NCBI RefSeq assembly: GCF_007665395.1
Contig: NZ_VDND01000012.1
Coordinates: 1-64,000 of the forward strand
Origin: Pseudomonas oryzihabitans
GTDB lineage: Bacteria; Pseudomonadota; Gammaproteobacteria; Pseudomonadales; Pseudomonadaceae
DNA length: 64,000 nucleotides
Reading direction: 5' to 3'
A program made the translations under genes and the position numbers. The notes below the pieces were generated by a model. It worked only from the letters and a program-made list of their open reading frames with translations, was not told the origin of the DNA and searched no databases. Positions 16,698 through 25,611 of the stretch are shown one piece after another (position 1 is the first letter of the stretch; each line of letters begins with the position of its first letter).

Positions 16698-17071
16698 AGG
16701 GAAATCCTCAGGACAGGGAAGGAGACACGAAGGCGCGATGCGCCGTGGTGAAGGTCGCGGTTGGCCGGGCTGGTCGCCGGTGGACGGGCGATAACCCGGG
16801 GATATGGCAATCGCACTCTGCAAGCGAGCGCCTGAGCGGACCTGGCGGCGCCGCTGGCCATCGCCCGCTGGCGAGTGCTGATCGTGGCGAGGCTCTGTCT
16901 TGTTGTTTTCATGGATCGACTATCGCCAGCGGCTGCGATAACCGTCCAATCAAAGCTGCTCATAGGTGCATAGCCTGGGGTTATGTCTGACAGGGGCCGC
17001 GGGCGCTCTAGGCAGGCTGGAAAAAGCCGGCGCATACTCGGCGGACGAGCGCGATAACAAGAAGCCAGCCG
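16698..17071. promoter_or_regulatory. Divergent control region between pdxA2-like operon and LysR gene
   Basis: This 374-bp gap has no convincing gene. It carries ATA-N9-TAT-like boxes at 16790-16808 and 16969-16985 (CATAGCCTGGGGTTATG). Its right part (16916-16988) is a copy of the region at 23826-23897. Minus-strand CA motif AACAACAA is at 16900-16907 and plus-strand AACAAGAA at 17056-17063, just before the LysR start. Likely target of the LysR protein. Confidence 0.6.
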
Positions 17072-18001
17072 ATGATCGATCTGCGTCAGATGCGCCAATT
17101 CGTGGCCGTGGCCGAGACCCTCAACTTCCGGCGCGCGGCGGAGCGCCTGCACATGGCCCAGCCGCCGCTGAGCGCGGCGATACGCCGGCTCGAGGACGAT
17201 CTCGGGGTAGCGCTGCTGGAGCGCGATAGCCGTTCCACTCGCCTCACCGCGGCGGGTAGCCTGTTCCTGCTGGAAGTCCGCCGTACCCTGGCCCAGGCCG
17301 AGCGTGCCTGCAGCGCGGCGCGCCAGGCGGCAGCGGGCCTGACCGGGTCGTTGCGGATCGGTTGCGTCGACAGCCAGGTCGGTGGCCTGCTGCCGCGCCT
17401 GTTGCGCCACTACCAGGCGCAGCACCCTTCCGTCGCCATCCAGCTGCTGGAGGCGACGCCTCCGGAACAGCTCGAGCTGCTGCGCCAGGATCGCCTCGAC
17501 GCCGGGGTGTTGGTGTTGCCCGTCGCCGATGCCGGCGACATCCAGTTCGATCCGCTGTTCGAGGATCGCCTGGTGGTGGCGTTGCCGCTCGGGCATCACC
17601 TGGCCGGGCGCCCTACCCTCGGCCTCGCCAATTGCGCCACCGAGCCCTGGATCCTGTTCGCCCCCCATGATGGCCCGGGCATGTACGCCCGCATCCTGCT
17701 CGGCTGTGCCGAGGCCGGCTTCGTGCCGCGGGTGGCCCAGCATTCGCGGCAGATGCAGACCACCGCCGGCCTGGTCGCCGCAGGCCTCGGCATCGCCCTG
17801 CTGCCACGCCAGTACGCCCAGCGCCACGCCACGGAATTGGCCTGGCGGGAACTCGAGGGTGCCGGTACGCCGCTGCCCTATGCCTTGGCGCTGGCCTATC
17901 GCGCGTCTTCGCCCTGCGTACAGGCCTTGCGCGAGGCAACCCAGGCGCTGTTGGCGCCCGCGGACCAAAGAGCGCTCGCGGACGTTCATCCCAGCGTATG
18001 A
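17072..18001 (+). CDS. LysR-family transcriptional regulator of the sugar-acid genes
   Basis: Protein of 309 aa. The N-terminal winged HTH reads MRQFVAVAETLNFRRAAERLHMAQPPLSAAIRRLEDDLG, and a type 2 periplasmic-binding effector domain follows (~90-300). It is divergent from the pdxA2-like operon and therefore its probable activator. It may also act at the duplicated promoter at 23826-23977. Its 3' end overlaps the converging SMP-30 gene by 16 bp. Confidence 0.88.
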   Translation: MIDLRQMRQFVAVAETLNFRRAAERLHMAQPPLSAAIRRLEDDLGVALLERDSRSTRLTAAGSLFLLEVRRTLAQAERACSAARQAAAGLTGSLRIGCVDSQVGGLLPRLLRHYQAQHPSVAIQLLEATPPEQLELLRQDRLDAGVLVLPVADAGDIQFDPLFEDRLVVALPLGHHLAGRPTLGLANCATEPWILFAPHDGPGMYARILLGCAEAGFVPRVAQHSRQMQTTAGLVAAGLGIALLPRQYAQRHATELAWRELEGAGTPLPYALALAYRASSPCVQALREATQALLAPADQRALADVHPSV

Positions 18002-18909
18002 GCCGGTTGGTCGAAGGCCAGGCGATAGAGCGAGGTGGTCGCCAGGATGTAGAGCGCCCGCTCGTGCTCGTCGAAGGTCAGGTTGCCGACCACCTCGGGA
18101 ACGCTGACGAGCGCCAGCCGGGTGCCGTCGGGATGATAGACCTGAACGCCACAGGCACTGCTGGTATAGAGCCAGCCATTGCGCGAGACGCGAAAGCCAT
18201 CCGGCAGGCCGGGCCCTACCTCGGCGAAGATCCGCGGATTGGCCAGCGAGCGACCGGCGACGACGTCGAAGGCGACGATGTGGTGGTGCCCGTTGGCATG
18301 CCGCGCGGCCGAGGTGTCGGAGACATAGAGGATGCTTTCGTCCGGCGAGAAGGCCAGGCCGTTGGGGTCCTCGACGAAATCGCTGACCACGTCCAGCTGG
18401 CCGTCCGCGGGGTCGTAGCGAAAGACATACTGGTGACGTTGCTCCTGCGGCGCCACCTGACCTTCGCGGTCGGAGAGGATACCGTAGGGCGGATCGCTGA
18501 ACCAGAGGGTACCGTCGCGCTTGACCACCAGGTCGTTGGGCGAATTCAGGCGACGGCCCTGGTAGCGGTCGACCAGCACCTCTTCGGTGTCGGCCAGGCG
18601 ACCGGCGCGGCAGGGCGTGCGCAGGATCGCGCGATGACCGTGGGAGCAATGCAGGACCGAACCGTCGGCTGCCAGGGTATGGCCATTGCTGAAGCCGACC
18701 GACCGGCGCCAGATGCTCAGGCCATCGCGCTGGCTCCAGCGCAGCATGCGATCGTTGGGGATGTCGCTCCAGAGCAGCGCCTGCTCGGTCGGCAACCAGA
18801 CCGGGCCCTCGCTCCAGAGGGCGCCGCTGGCGAGACGCTCCAGTGGGCTGCAGGCGTGCTGCAGCGCGGCGGCGCGGTCATCGAACAGGATGATGGTGGA
18901 TTCCGACAT
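17986..18909 (-). CDS. SMP-30/gluconolactonase-family sugar lactonase
   Basis: Protein of 307 aa, the usual length. SMP-30 motifs are SEGPVWLPTEQALLWSDI, LNSPNDLVVKRDGTLWFSDP, PNGLAFSPDESILYVSDT and GLPDGFRVSRNGWLYTS. Metal ligands expected in this family (Glu of SEGP, Asn of SPND, Asp of PDG) are present. It hydrolyses an aldonolactone, probably the product of a periplasmic or cytosolic sugar dehydrogenase. It sits 20 bp after the GntP permease in the same direction. The upstream extension of this frame lies inside gntP and is not used. Confidence 0.85.
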   Translation of the reverse strand: MSESTIILFDDRAAALQHACSPLERLASGALWSEGPVWLPTEQALLWSDIPNDRMLRWSQRDGLSIWRRSVGFSNGHTLAADGSVLHCSHGHRAILRTPCRAGRLADTEEVLVDRYQGRRLNSPNDLVVKRDGTLWFSDPPYGILSDREGQVAPQEQRHQYVFRYDPADGQLDVVSDFVEDPNGLAFSPDESILYVSDTSAARHANGHHHIVAFDVVAGRSLANPRIFAEVGPGLPDGFRVSRNGWLYTSSACGVQVYHPDGTRLALVSVPEVVGNLTFDEHERALYILATTSLYRLAFDQPAHTLG

Positions 18910-18929
18910 CGTGAAAGCTCCTCGATCGA

Positions 18930-20276
18930 TCAAACGAACGGCCAGATGCAGGCGATGCAGCCCAGGGCGAACAGGCTGGCCAGGGTGGTGAGCAGGGTCC
19001 AGCTGCGCAGGCCGTCGGCGACGCTCAAGCCGAGCAGGCGCGTGACGATCCAGAAGCCGGCATCGTTGACGTGGGACAGACCGATGCCACCCGCGCCCAT
19101 CGCCAGCCCGACCAGCGCGGTCTGGTTGGGGCTCAGCCCCAGGGTCGGGATCAGCGGCAGGACGATACCGGCGGTGGTCATCAGGGCCACGGTGGTCGGG
19201 CCCTGGGCGGCTCTGATGGTCAGGGTGATGAGGTAGGCCAGCAGCAGGATCGGCAGTCCGGTGGCCTGCATAGCTGAGGCCAGCGCCGCGCCGATGCCGG
19301 TCTGCACCATGATGTTGGCGAAGGCGCCGCCGGCGCCGGTGATGAGGATGATCATGGCGATGCCTGGGACGGCCGCCGCGAGCTGCGCGGACACCTCCCG
19401 CAGCGGCATGCCCCGGGCCAGTCCCAGCAACCCCATGGCGAGAAAGACATCCACGAGCAGGGCCACATAGGGCACCCCCAAGACCTCCAGGGTGGCCCGC
19501 AGCGCGGGCGGTAGCGGCAGGCCGGGGGCCAGCACGCCCAGCAGGATCAGCACGATGGGGCAGACGATCACCAGCACCACTCGCCCCGGCCCAGCCGGGA
19601 GTCGCGCCTCTGCCGGACCGGTCACCGGCGCCTGGGGCTCGCTGGCGAGCGCTCGGGCCTGGTAGGGGCGCTCGAACAGGCGTCGCCCGGTGACCAGCAG
19701 TAGCACGCAGGTCGCGGCGGCGATAGGCAGGCCGAAGGCGAGCACCCTGCCCACTTCCACACCGAAGGCCGCGGCGACGGCCACCGCGCCCGGATGCGGC
19801 GGCAAGAGCGCGTGCACCACCAGCATGACGCCACACATGGGCAGACCGAGGCGATACAGCGGCCAGCGCCTTTCCATGGCCAGCCCCGCGGCCAGGGGGA
19901 TGAGCATGATGACGCCCACCTCGAAGAACACCGGCACTCCCACGGCGAAGGCCGCCAGGGCCAGCGCCAGCAGCACCCGCTGACTGCCCAGGCGCATGAC
20001 CAGCCGGCGTGACAGCGCCGTGGCGCCCCCGGAGATGTCGATCATCCGGCCGATCATGGCACCGAGGGCGATGATCACGGCGATATGCCCGAGCGTCTTA
20101 CCCAGCCCACCCTCCACGGCCAGTGCCAACTGCGCCGGTGCGACGCCGGATACCAGTGCGGTAGCCGTAGCCACACTGATCAGGGCGATGAAGGGCGGCA
20201 GTTTCAAGGGAATGATCAAGATCAACAACGACAGGATCGATAACAGACCGATCAACAGCAGAGTACTGGTGGCCAT
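18930..20276 (-). CDS. GntP-family gluconate/sugar-acid:H+ symporter
   Basis: Permease of 448 aa with 12-14 hydrophobic segments. GntP signatures are GLGKTLGHIAVIIALGAMIGRMID, PVFFEVGVIMLIPLAAGLA and LPPHPGAVAVAAAFG. The family imports gluconate and related aldonates. It forms a two-gene unit with the SMP-30 lactonase downstream. AATAAAAA (20286-20293, minus strand) upstream matches the Crc/Hfq CA motif. Confidence 0.88.
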   Translation of the reverse strand: MATSTLLLIGLLSILSLLILIIPLKLPPFIALISVATATALVSGVAPAQLALAVEGGLGKTLGHIAVIIALGAMIGRMIDISGGATALSRRLVMRLGSQRVLLALALAAFAVGVPVFFEVGVIMLIPLAAGLAMERRWPLYRLGLPMCGVMLVVHALLPPHPGAVAVAAAFGVEVGRVLAFGLPIAAATCVLLLVTGRRLFERPYQARALASEPQAPVTGPAEARLPAGPGRVVLVIVCPIVLILLGVLAPGLPLPPALRATLEVLGVPYVALLVDVFLAMGLLGLARGMPLREVSAQLAAAVPGIAMIILITGAGGAFANIMVQTGIGAALASAMQATGLPILLLAYLITLTIRAAQGPTTVALMTTAGIVLPLIPTLGLSPNQTALVGLAMGAGGIGLSHVNDAGFWIVTRLLGLSVADGLRSWTLLTTLASLFALGCIACIWPFV

Positions 20277-20285
20277 CGCATGCTC

Positions 20286-20293
20286 TTTTTATT
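20286..20293 (-). promoter_or_regulatory. CA motif before the GntP gene
   Basis: AATAAAAA read on the minus strand fits AAnAAnAA and lies 9 bp upstream of the start, overlapping the expected ribosome-binding site. Confidence 0.4.
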
Positions 20294-20327
20294 GTGAGAA
20301 GAATGACGTGAACGTTGAAGCCAAGCG

Positions 20328-21155
20328 TTAATTGCCGCGCGCGAACTTGGCCCCAACCCGAGGGGCCGGCCGTAGGAAGGTGTCTCGCTCCGGGTGGCGG
20401 AACACGCCCCAGCCTATGGGCTTCAGATGATTACCGGGATGACAGTTGGCCGGCCCCCAGATGGCCTGGTAGGTATCCAGGCACCCACGCCGCCGCTGCA
20501 GGGCGATCACCAGGATGACCAGGGCCGTCCACCAGAGAAGCAGCACCAGGAACATCCAGCGCGGTGCATCGGCCACCACCAGGCCAGCCAGGACGACCGG
20601 CACGGACAGCAGCAAGGCCAACCAGCCCAGCGTCTTGTGGACGTATTCGAAGACCAGGCGACGGCGGGTCATGAGGTAGTGATCCCCGGGGATGCCGGGT
20701 CCCCCCTTGCTACCCCGCAGGCGACCGCCGATGACCTGGATGACCACCCCGGCGACCAGGCTCCAGCCACCCAGCGCGTGCCAGCGCGCCAGGCTCGTCG
20801 CGCCCTGGGCGGCCAGCAGGATGAGCCCTAGTGCCAGCAGCATCAGCAGGCTGCCCAGGCTTTGCAGCAGCAGGTGCAGGCGCCACCAGAGCCTGTTATC
20901 CAGTTGCTCCGGCCAGCGTTGCCGAGGCGTGACCTTGGCGTAGCGAGCGATCAGGATGCCGGCGGGAAACAGCAGTCCCCAGGCCAGGACCATGAGGCGC
21001 CCATGCCAGGCGGCGAGCAGGCCCAGGTGATGCTCGCCGGTCCCGGATAGCGGCTGCCACAGCCACGCCTCGCCGGACCAGGGAATTGCCAGCGCCAGCC
21101 CGACCAGGGCACCGGCCCCGGCGGCGCAGAGAAACGGATGAATACGGGTCACCAT
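20328..21155 (-). CDS. Cytochrome b561-like membrane protein
   Basis: Protein of 275 aa with about six membrane helices. Conserved His residues include those in LAAWHGRLMVLAWGLLFPAGILIARY, WWRLHLLLQ, LARWHALGG and FEYVHKTLGWLALLLS. This pattern fits the cytochrome b561/DOMON-associated diheme group, which moves electrons across the membrane. A hydrophilic tail (~225-275) contains CLDTYQAIWGPANCHPGNH. It is a single gene between unrelated catabolic genes. Partner and donor are unknown. Confidence 0.7.
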   Translation of the reverse strand: MVTRIHPFLCAAGAGALVGLALAIPWSGEAWLWQPLSGTGEHHLGLLAAWHGRLMVLAWGLLFPAGILIARYAKVTPRQRWPEQLDNRLWWRLHLLLQSLGSLLMLLALGLILLAAQGATSLARWHALGGWSLVAGVVIQVIGGRLRGSKGGPGIPGDHYLMTRRRLVFEYVHKTLGWLALLLSVPVVLAGLVVADAPRWMFLVLLLWWTALVILVIALQRRRGCLDTYQAIWGPANCHPGNHLKPIGWGVFRHPERDTFLRPAPRVGAKFARGN

Positions 21156-21214
21156 CGTTCACCTCGGTGGCGGGTGAGCGGACGCCCTGAGTATTCGGCG
21201 TGCACCTACTCGCC

Positions 21215-21235
21215 ATCACGGGATGTCTCCCGTGA
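21215..21235. repeat. Perfect 9-bp inverted repeat upstream of the cytochrome b561-like gene
   Basis: ATCACGGGA-TGTC-TCCCGTGAT lies 60 bp before the start of the minus-strand b561-like gene. It could be an operator or an RNA hairpin. No T-run suitable for minus-strand termination follows. Confidence 0.5.
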
Positions 21236-21448
21236 TATCCCTTGTTTTTATTGTTTGCCGAAGACCGACAGCCTCGCGGCTTATACAAGACGGAGACACT
21301 GTCTTGCTGCCTCGAGCATCAGATAAAGCGGGTGACCTGCCCAATACTTTCGAACAGTTGCAGGGATACAAAAAAAGTATCGAGGGTGACGAACGAACGT
21401 AGCGGCAAGACCGCCAAGCGGCCTTCAACCGATGCCGTTAAAACAACC

Positions 21449-21495
21449 AAGGCAAACTTCCGCCGCGGGGTTATATCGCGCCGGAAGTTTGCCTT
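21449..21495 (-). terminator. Strong hairpin terminator of the MFS/lactonase operon
   Basis: A perfect 14-bp inverted repeat (AAGGCAAACTTCCG at 21449-21462, its complement at 21482-21495) lies 22 bp past the lactonase stop. On the minus strand it is followed by GGTTGTTTTAA. Confidence 0.7.
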
Positions 21496-21516
21496 ATAAC
21501 GAGCGGCAGCGACTGC

Positions 21517-22458
21517 TCAGGCCGCCGGCACCCGCAGCGAAGGGGCGGCGGCCAGGGGCTGATAGAGGCGCTGGGCGGTGTCGTGGAACAGCTGGCGTTG
21601 GCTGGCGGCGGGAAGGTCGGCCACCAGGCGCTTGAAGCCGCTGAAGATCGTATCGAAGCTGCCGCACAGGCGATCCACCGGAAAGTTGCTGGCGAACAGG
21701 GCGCGCTCGGCGCCAAAGATGGCGATGGCCTCGCGGACGATCCAGGCGTTGTCCTCGGCGCGCCAGGGCTGGCCGGCGAGGCCCAGGCCGGAGATCTTCA
21801 GCGCCACGTTGGGCCATTCGGCCAGCCGGGCCAAGGCGGCGCGCCAAGCGGCCAGGCCCTCGGCGCTGCGGTCGGACGGCAGCCCCGTGTGGTTGAGGAT
21901 CAGCTGGATGGCCGGGAAGTCCCGCGCCAGGCGGCAGGCCTCGTCGAGATTCCACCAGGGTGTCTGCAGGTCGAAATGCAGGCCGTGACGTTGCAACTCG
22001 GCATAGCTGCGGCGCCAGCGGTCATCGCTCATCAGGGTGCGCTGGCGACCCACCTCTTGCGGACGCGTGGGACCGCCAGGCTTGTGGCGGACGCTGCGCA
22101 CCCGCGCGAAGGCGGCCTGGGCGGCGAGCAGGTCGGCGGCGTCTTCGGCGTCCAGCCAGGCCTGGGCGACCACGGCGTTGGGTACGCCATGGCGACCGGC
22201 CAGGTCGTGGATGTAGCGGGTTTCGCCCAGGGGATCGTGCGGATCCCATTCGGTCTCGACGTAGACGGTCTGGACCACGTCGTGGCCGGCGGCGTCGGCG
22301 AAGTAATGCTCGGGCAGGTAGTCGCCCCTGATGGCGCTGTAGTCGCCATAACGGAAGGGAATGGCCTCCGCGCCGGACAGCCAGGGATGGAAATTGCGCC
22401 TCGGCTCCCAGAAATGGTGATGGGCGTCGATGATGGGGCCGCTATAGAGCTCAGCCAT
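21517..22458 (-). CDS. COG3618 amidohydrolase-family lactonase (second copy)
   Basis: Protein of 313 aa, a paralogue of the enzyme at 12417. Shared motifs are DAHHHFWEP, HPWLSG, VYVETEWDPHDPLGE, LNHTGLPSD and LFASNFPV. It probably hydrolyses a sugar-acid lactone. It overlaps the MFS gene by 8 bp and is co-transcribed from the 23774-24065 control region. Confidence 0.83.
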   Translation of the reverse strand: MAELYSGPIIDAHHHFWEPRRNFHPWLSGAEAIPFRYGDYSAIRGDYLPEHYFADAAGHDVVQTVYVETEWDPHDPLGETRYIHDLAGRHGVPNAVVAQAWLDAEDAADLLAAQAAFARVRSVRHKPGGPTRPQEVGRQRTLMSDDRWRRSYAELQRHGLHFDLQTPWWNLDEACRLARDFPAIQLILNHTGLPSDRSAEGLAAWRAALARLAEWPNVALKISGLGLAGQPWRAEDNAWIVREAIAIFGAERALFASNFPVDRLCGSFDTIFSGFKRLVADLPAASQRQLFHDTAQRLYQPLAAAPSLRVPAA

Positions 22459-23773
22459 GCTGCACCTCCCGCTCGTCCAGGGCGATCAGCAGGGTGCCGA
22501 GGATGAACAGGCCCGAGCAGAGGGCGAAGAAGCCCAGCACCGCCGGATAGCCGCCCAGGTGCTGCAGCAGCAGGCCGACCAGGATGGGCACGGCGATGCC
22601 GCCCAGGCTACCGGCCAGGTTCATCACCCCGCCGATCAAGCCAACCCTTGCCGGTGCCGCCAGCAGCGCCGGGAAGCTCCAGTAGAGACTGCCCCACATG
22701 AGGAAGAAGGCCGTGAGGGCCAGCAGCGCCACGGCGGCATAGGGATCGCTCAGCCGCGGCAGCAGCAGGAAGGCCGCCAGCGCCACCAGTCCGGAGCAGG
22801 ACAGCAGCCCCTTGGCGGCGAGGCCGCGACGCACGCCCTGGCGCACCAGCAGGTCGCAGAGGAAGCCACCGACCAGGGAGCCGGCCGCGCCGCAGAGAAA
22901 GATGACGAAGGTCGCCGCGCCGATGCCCTTGATGTCGAAGCCCCGGGCCTGGGCCAGATAGCTGGGGCCCCAGGTCAACAGACCGAAGAACACCATCGCC
23001 CAGCTGGCGCGACCGAGCAGGATGCCCGCCAGGGAACGCCGGGCGATACCCAGGCCCTGGGCACCGGCCTTGGCCGCCTGGGCCACGGAGGTAGTACGGC
23101 CCTCGTTGATCCGCGCCAGCTCGGCGGCGTTGACCCCGGGGTGGGTCGCCGGATCGTCGCGCAAATAGCGCCAGGCCAGCCAGGCCATTGCCAGGGTGGC
23201 GATACCGGCGATGAAGAAGGCGGTTCGCCAGGAACCGAAGACGGCGATCAGGTAGGCGATGAGCAGGCCGCCCAGGGCGACGCCCAGCGGGCCACCGCAA
23301 TCCATCAGCACCGCGCCGCGCCCCCGCTCGCTGGAGGCCAGCCACAGGGAATTGAGCTTGCCGCCGGCCGGGAACAGCGGCGCCTCGGCGGCGCCCAGGG
23401 CGACCCGGGCGAAGATCAGTGACAGCCCACCGCTGGCGAAGGCGGCCAAGGTCTGGAAGACGCCCCACAACCCGGTGGACCAGCCGATCACCCGGCGCGA
23501 GCCGTAGCGGTCGATCAGCCAGCCGCCGGGAATCTGCAGCAGGGCGTAGGCCCAGAAGAAGCTGCTGAGGATCAGCCCCTGGACGGCCGGCGTCAGCTGG
23601 AATTCGCGGGCGATGGTAGGCATGGCGATGGACAGGGACACGCGGTCCACCAGGTTGATGACGGTGAGGCCGAAGATGATGGCGAAGATGCGCCAGCGAA
23701 CCCGGGAAGCCTGGACTGCCGTAGGGACGGCGGCGGCTTTGGCGAGCGGTGTGGAACGAGACGTCGAGAGCAT
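22451..23773 (-). CDS. MFS transporter, anion:cation symporter family (second copy)
   Basis: Transporter of 440 aa with about twelve membrane segments. ACS-type motifs are LVDRVSLSIAMPTIAREF, FFWAYALLQIPGGWLIDRYG and GAAEAPLFPAGGKL. It resembles D-galactonate/glucarate carriers. It is paired with the COG3618 lactonase and divergent from tctC. AACAACAA at 23790-23797 on the minus strand lies 17 bp upstream of the start and fits the Crc/Hfq CA motif. Confidence 0.87.
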   Translation of the reverse strand: MLSTSRSTPLAKAAAVPTAVQASRVRWRIFAIIFGLTVINLVDRVSLSIAMPTIAREFQLTPAVQGLILSSFFWAYALLQIPGGWLIDRYGSRRVIGWSTGLWGVFQTLAAFASGGLSLIFARVALGAAEAPLFPAGGKLNSLWLASSERGRGAVLMDCGGPLGVALGGLLIAYLIAVFGSWRTAFFIAGIATLAMAWLAWRYLRDDPATHPGVNAAELARINEGRTTSVAQAAKAGAQGLGIARRSLAGILLGRASWAMVFFGLLTWGPSYLAQARGFDIKGIGAATFVIFLCGAAGSLVGGFLCDLLVRQGVRRGLAAKGLLSCSGLVALAAFLLLPRLSDPYAAVALLALTAFFLMWGSLYWSFPALLAAPARVGLIGGVMNLAGSLGGIAVPILVGLLLQHLGGYPAVLGFFALCSGLFILGTLLIALDEREVQHG

Positions 23774-24065
23774 GGCGTGGACCCCTGGATTGTTGTTATG
23801 GGTGTTCAGCTACCGGCGAGCGAGGTCGACTATCCGGCGCAGGGTGATAACCGTCCAATGCAAATCTGCGGATAGGGATATAAGCCCAGGATATAGGCCA
23901 GCCGAGGGTGAGTTAGGCAAGCCTTCTAAGACGGGACATTCAGCGGAGCGACCTTCAAGACATAACCCCAGGCTATCGACGCATGCCTATTTTTGAGTGG
24001 TCAGGCTCGTCTCGGCCTGCGCAGACTCGCCTCACTCACAACAACGATAAGAAAGAGGACATCCC
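23774..24065. promoter_or_regulatory. Divergent control region between MFS and tctC, with a duplicated operator module
   Basis: Positions 23826-23897 align with 16916-16988, including the shared GATAACCGTCCAAT (23846-23859 and 16937-16950). The box CATAACCCCAGGCTATC (23961-23977) is almost the reverse complement of the 16969-16985 box. The motifs have the ATA-N9-TAT form of LysR-type operators. The CA motif AACAACAA is at 23790-23797 (minus). Confidence 0.65.
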
Positions 24066-25064
24066 ATGCGCAGATCCGCACTGCTCGCCGCCCTCCCCCT
24101 TTGTCTCGCCACCGTCGCTACCCCTCTGGCCCAGGCCGCCTGGCAGCCGGAAGGCAAGGTGGACATCGTGGTCGCCGGCGGCCCCGGTGGCGGCACCGAC
24201 CAGCTCGGCCGCCTGATCCAGTCGATCATCACCCAGCATAAGCTGCTCGACGCCAGCACCGTGGTGATGAACAAGGGCGGCGGCAACGGTGCCGAGGCCT
24301 TCCTGGAAATGAAGCTGGCCAAGGGCGAGGCGGACAAGCTGGTCATCGCCACCAACAACGTCTACCTGCTGCCGCTGACCGCCAAGCTTGGCTACCAGCT
24401 CGCCGACCTCACCCCGGTGGCGGCCATTGCCGAGGACGACTTCATCCTCTGGACCTACGCCGACGCGCCCTGGAAGGACGCCCGCGGCTATCTCGACGTC
24501 CTCAAGCAGGATCCGGCCGGCAAGCGCATGGGCGGCAGCCAGTCCAAGGACGTCGACCAGACCCTGACCCTGCTGCTCAACCGCACCGAGGGCACCAGGC
24601 TCACCTATATCCCCTTCAAGAGTGGCAGCGAGGCGGCCACCCAGCTGGCCGGCAAGCACATCACCTCCAACGTCAACAATCCCAGCGAGAGCCTGAGCCA
24701 GTGGCGCGGCGGCCAGGTCGTGCCGCTCTGCGTGTTCAGCCGGGCGCGCATGACCTATACGGCCAAGGTCACCGAGACCCAGGCCTGGTCCGACGTACCC
24801 ACCTGCAAGGAACAGGGCCTGGGCATCGACCAGTACCGCTTCCCGCGCACCGTGCTCTTGCCGGGCGGGGTCAGCGAGGAGCAGCGCGCCTTCTATGTGG
24901 CGCTGTTGCGCAAGGTCAGCCAGACCCCGGAGTTCAAGGCCTACATCGAGCGCAACGCCCTGGTGCCGACCTTCCTCGAAGGCCAGGCGCTGCAGGACTA
25001 CATCGCCCAGGATACCGCCCGGGTCACCCCGGTGTTCGAGGATGCGGGCTGGCTCAAGCGCTGA
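24066..25064 (+). CDS. TctC-family periplasmic binding protein
   Basis: Protein of 332 aa with a Sec signal peptide (cleavage near AQA-AW, residue ~25). The Bug/TctC fold includes VDIVVAGGPGGGTDQLGRLI, which lines the carboxylate-binding pocket. It captures a carboxylate for the TctAB permease that follows. Known family ligands are tricarboxylates, aromatic acids and sugar acids. The shared promoter module suggests the same sugar-acid substrate class as the MFS genes. Confidence 0.88.
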   Translation: MRRSALLAALPLCLATVATPLAQAAWQPEGKVDIVVAGGPGGGTDQLGRLIQSIITQHKLLDASTVVMNKGGGNGAEAFLEMKLAKGEADKLVIATNNVYLLPLTAKLGYQLADLTPVAAIAEDDFILWTYADAPWKDARGYLDVLKQDPAGKRMGGSQSKDVDQTLTLLLNRTEGTRLTYIPFKSGSEAATQLAGKHITSNVNNPSESLSQWRGGQVVPLCVFSRARMTYTAKVTETQAWSDVPTCKEQGLGIDQYRFPRTVLLPGGVSEEQRAFYVALLRKVSQTPEFKAYIERNALVPTFLEGQALQDYIAQDTARVTPVFEDAGWLKR

Positions 25065-25092
25065 TCGGCGCACCGACACAGGAGAGACGGCC

Positions 25093-25611
25093 ATGGCCGG
25101 AGATTCCCTGATCGCCACCCGCTGGGTGGAACTGGGCCTGGCGGCCTTTACCGCTGGCCTTGGCGGCATCGTGATGGTGGGCAGTCTGGAACAGGGCATC
25201 GGTTGGGGCGATGCCGGTCCGGAGCCCGGTTATTTCCCCTTCTACATCGGTCTCTTGCTGACCCTGGCCAGCCTGGCCACGGCGCTGCAGACCCTGTGGC
25301 GCTGGCAGGCGCTGCGCACATGCTTCGTCGAGTGCGCCGCCTTCGGCCAGGTGCTACGGGTGTTCCTGCCGATGCTGGCTTTCGTCGTCGCCCTGCCCCT
25401 GCTCGGCCTCTATCTCACGGCCTTCCTGTTCATCGCCTGGTTCATGGCGCGGGATCGCCAGCGGCAAAGGCGCTACGGCGTCTGGCAGATCCTGGCCACC
25501 GCTGGCGGGGTGAGCCTGGCCAGCTACCTGATCTTCGCCCTCTGGTTCAAGGTGCCGCTGGATGCCGGGCCCCTGGCCGACCTCGCCCGCCTGTTGAGGA
25601 GCCTGTCATGA
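25093..25611 (+). CDS. TctB-family small membrane subunit
   Basis: Protein of 172 aa with four hydrophobic segments, as is usual for the small subunit of tripartite tricarboxylate transporters. The ATG at 25093 has GGAGAG upstream, and the stop overlaps the tctA start (ATGA). It is required with TctA for transport in characterised systems. Confidence 0.87.
   Translation: MAGDSLIATRWVELGLAAFTAGLGGIVMVGSLEQGIGWGDAGPEPGYFPFYIGLLLTLASLATALQTLWRWQALRTCFVECAAFGQVLRVFLPMLAFVVALPLLGLYLTAFLFIAWFMARDRQRQRRYGVWQILATAGGVSLASYLIFALWFKVPLDAGPLADLARLLRSLS

Larger units (their letters stand above)
21156..21516. other. 361-bp intergenic stretch with two hairpins
   Basis: No gene is seen. It contains the perfect 9-bp inverted repeat at 21215-21235 and the 14-bp-stem terminator at 21449-21495. 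GC content is lower than in the flanking genes. Confidence 0.6.
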
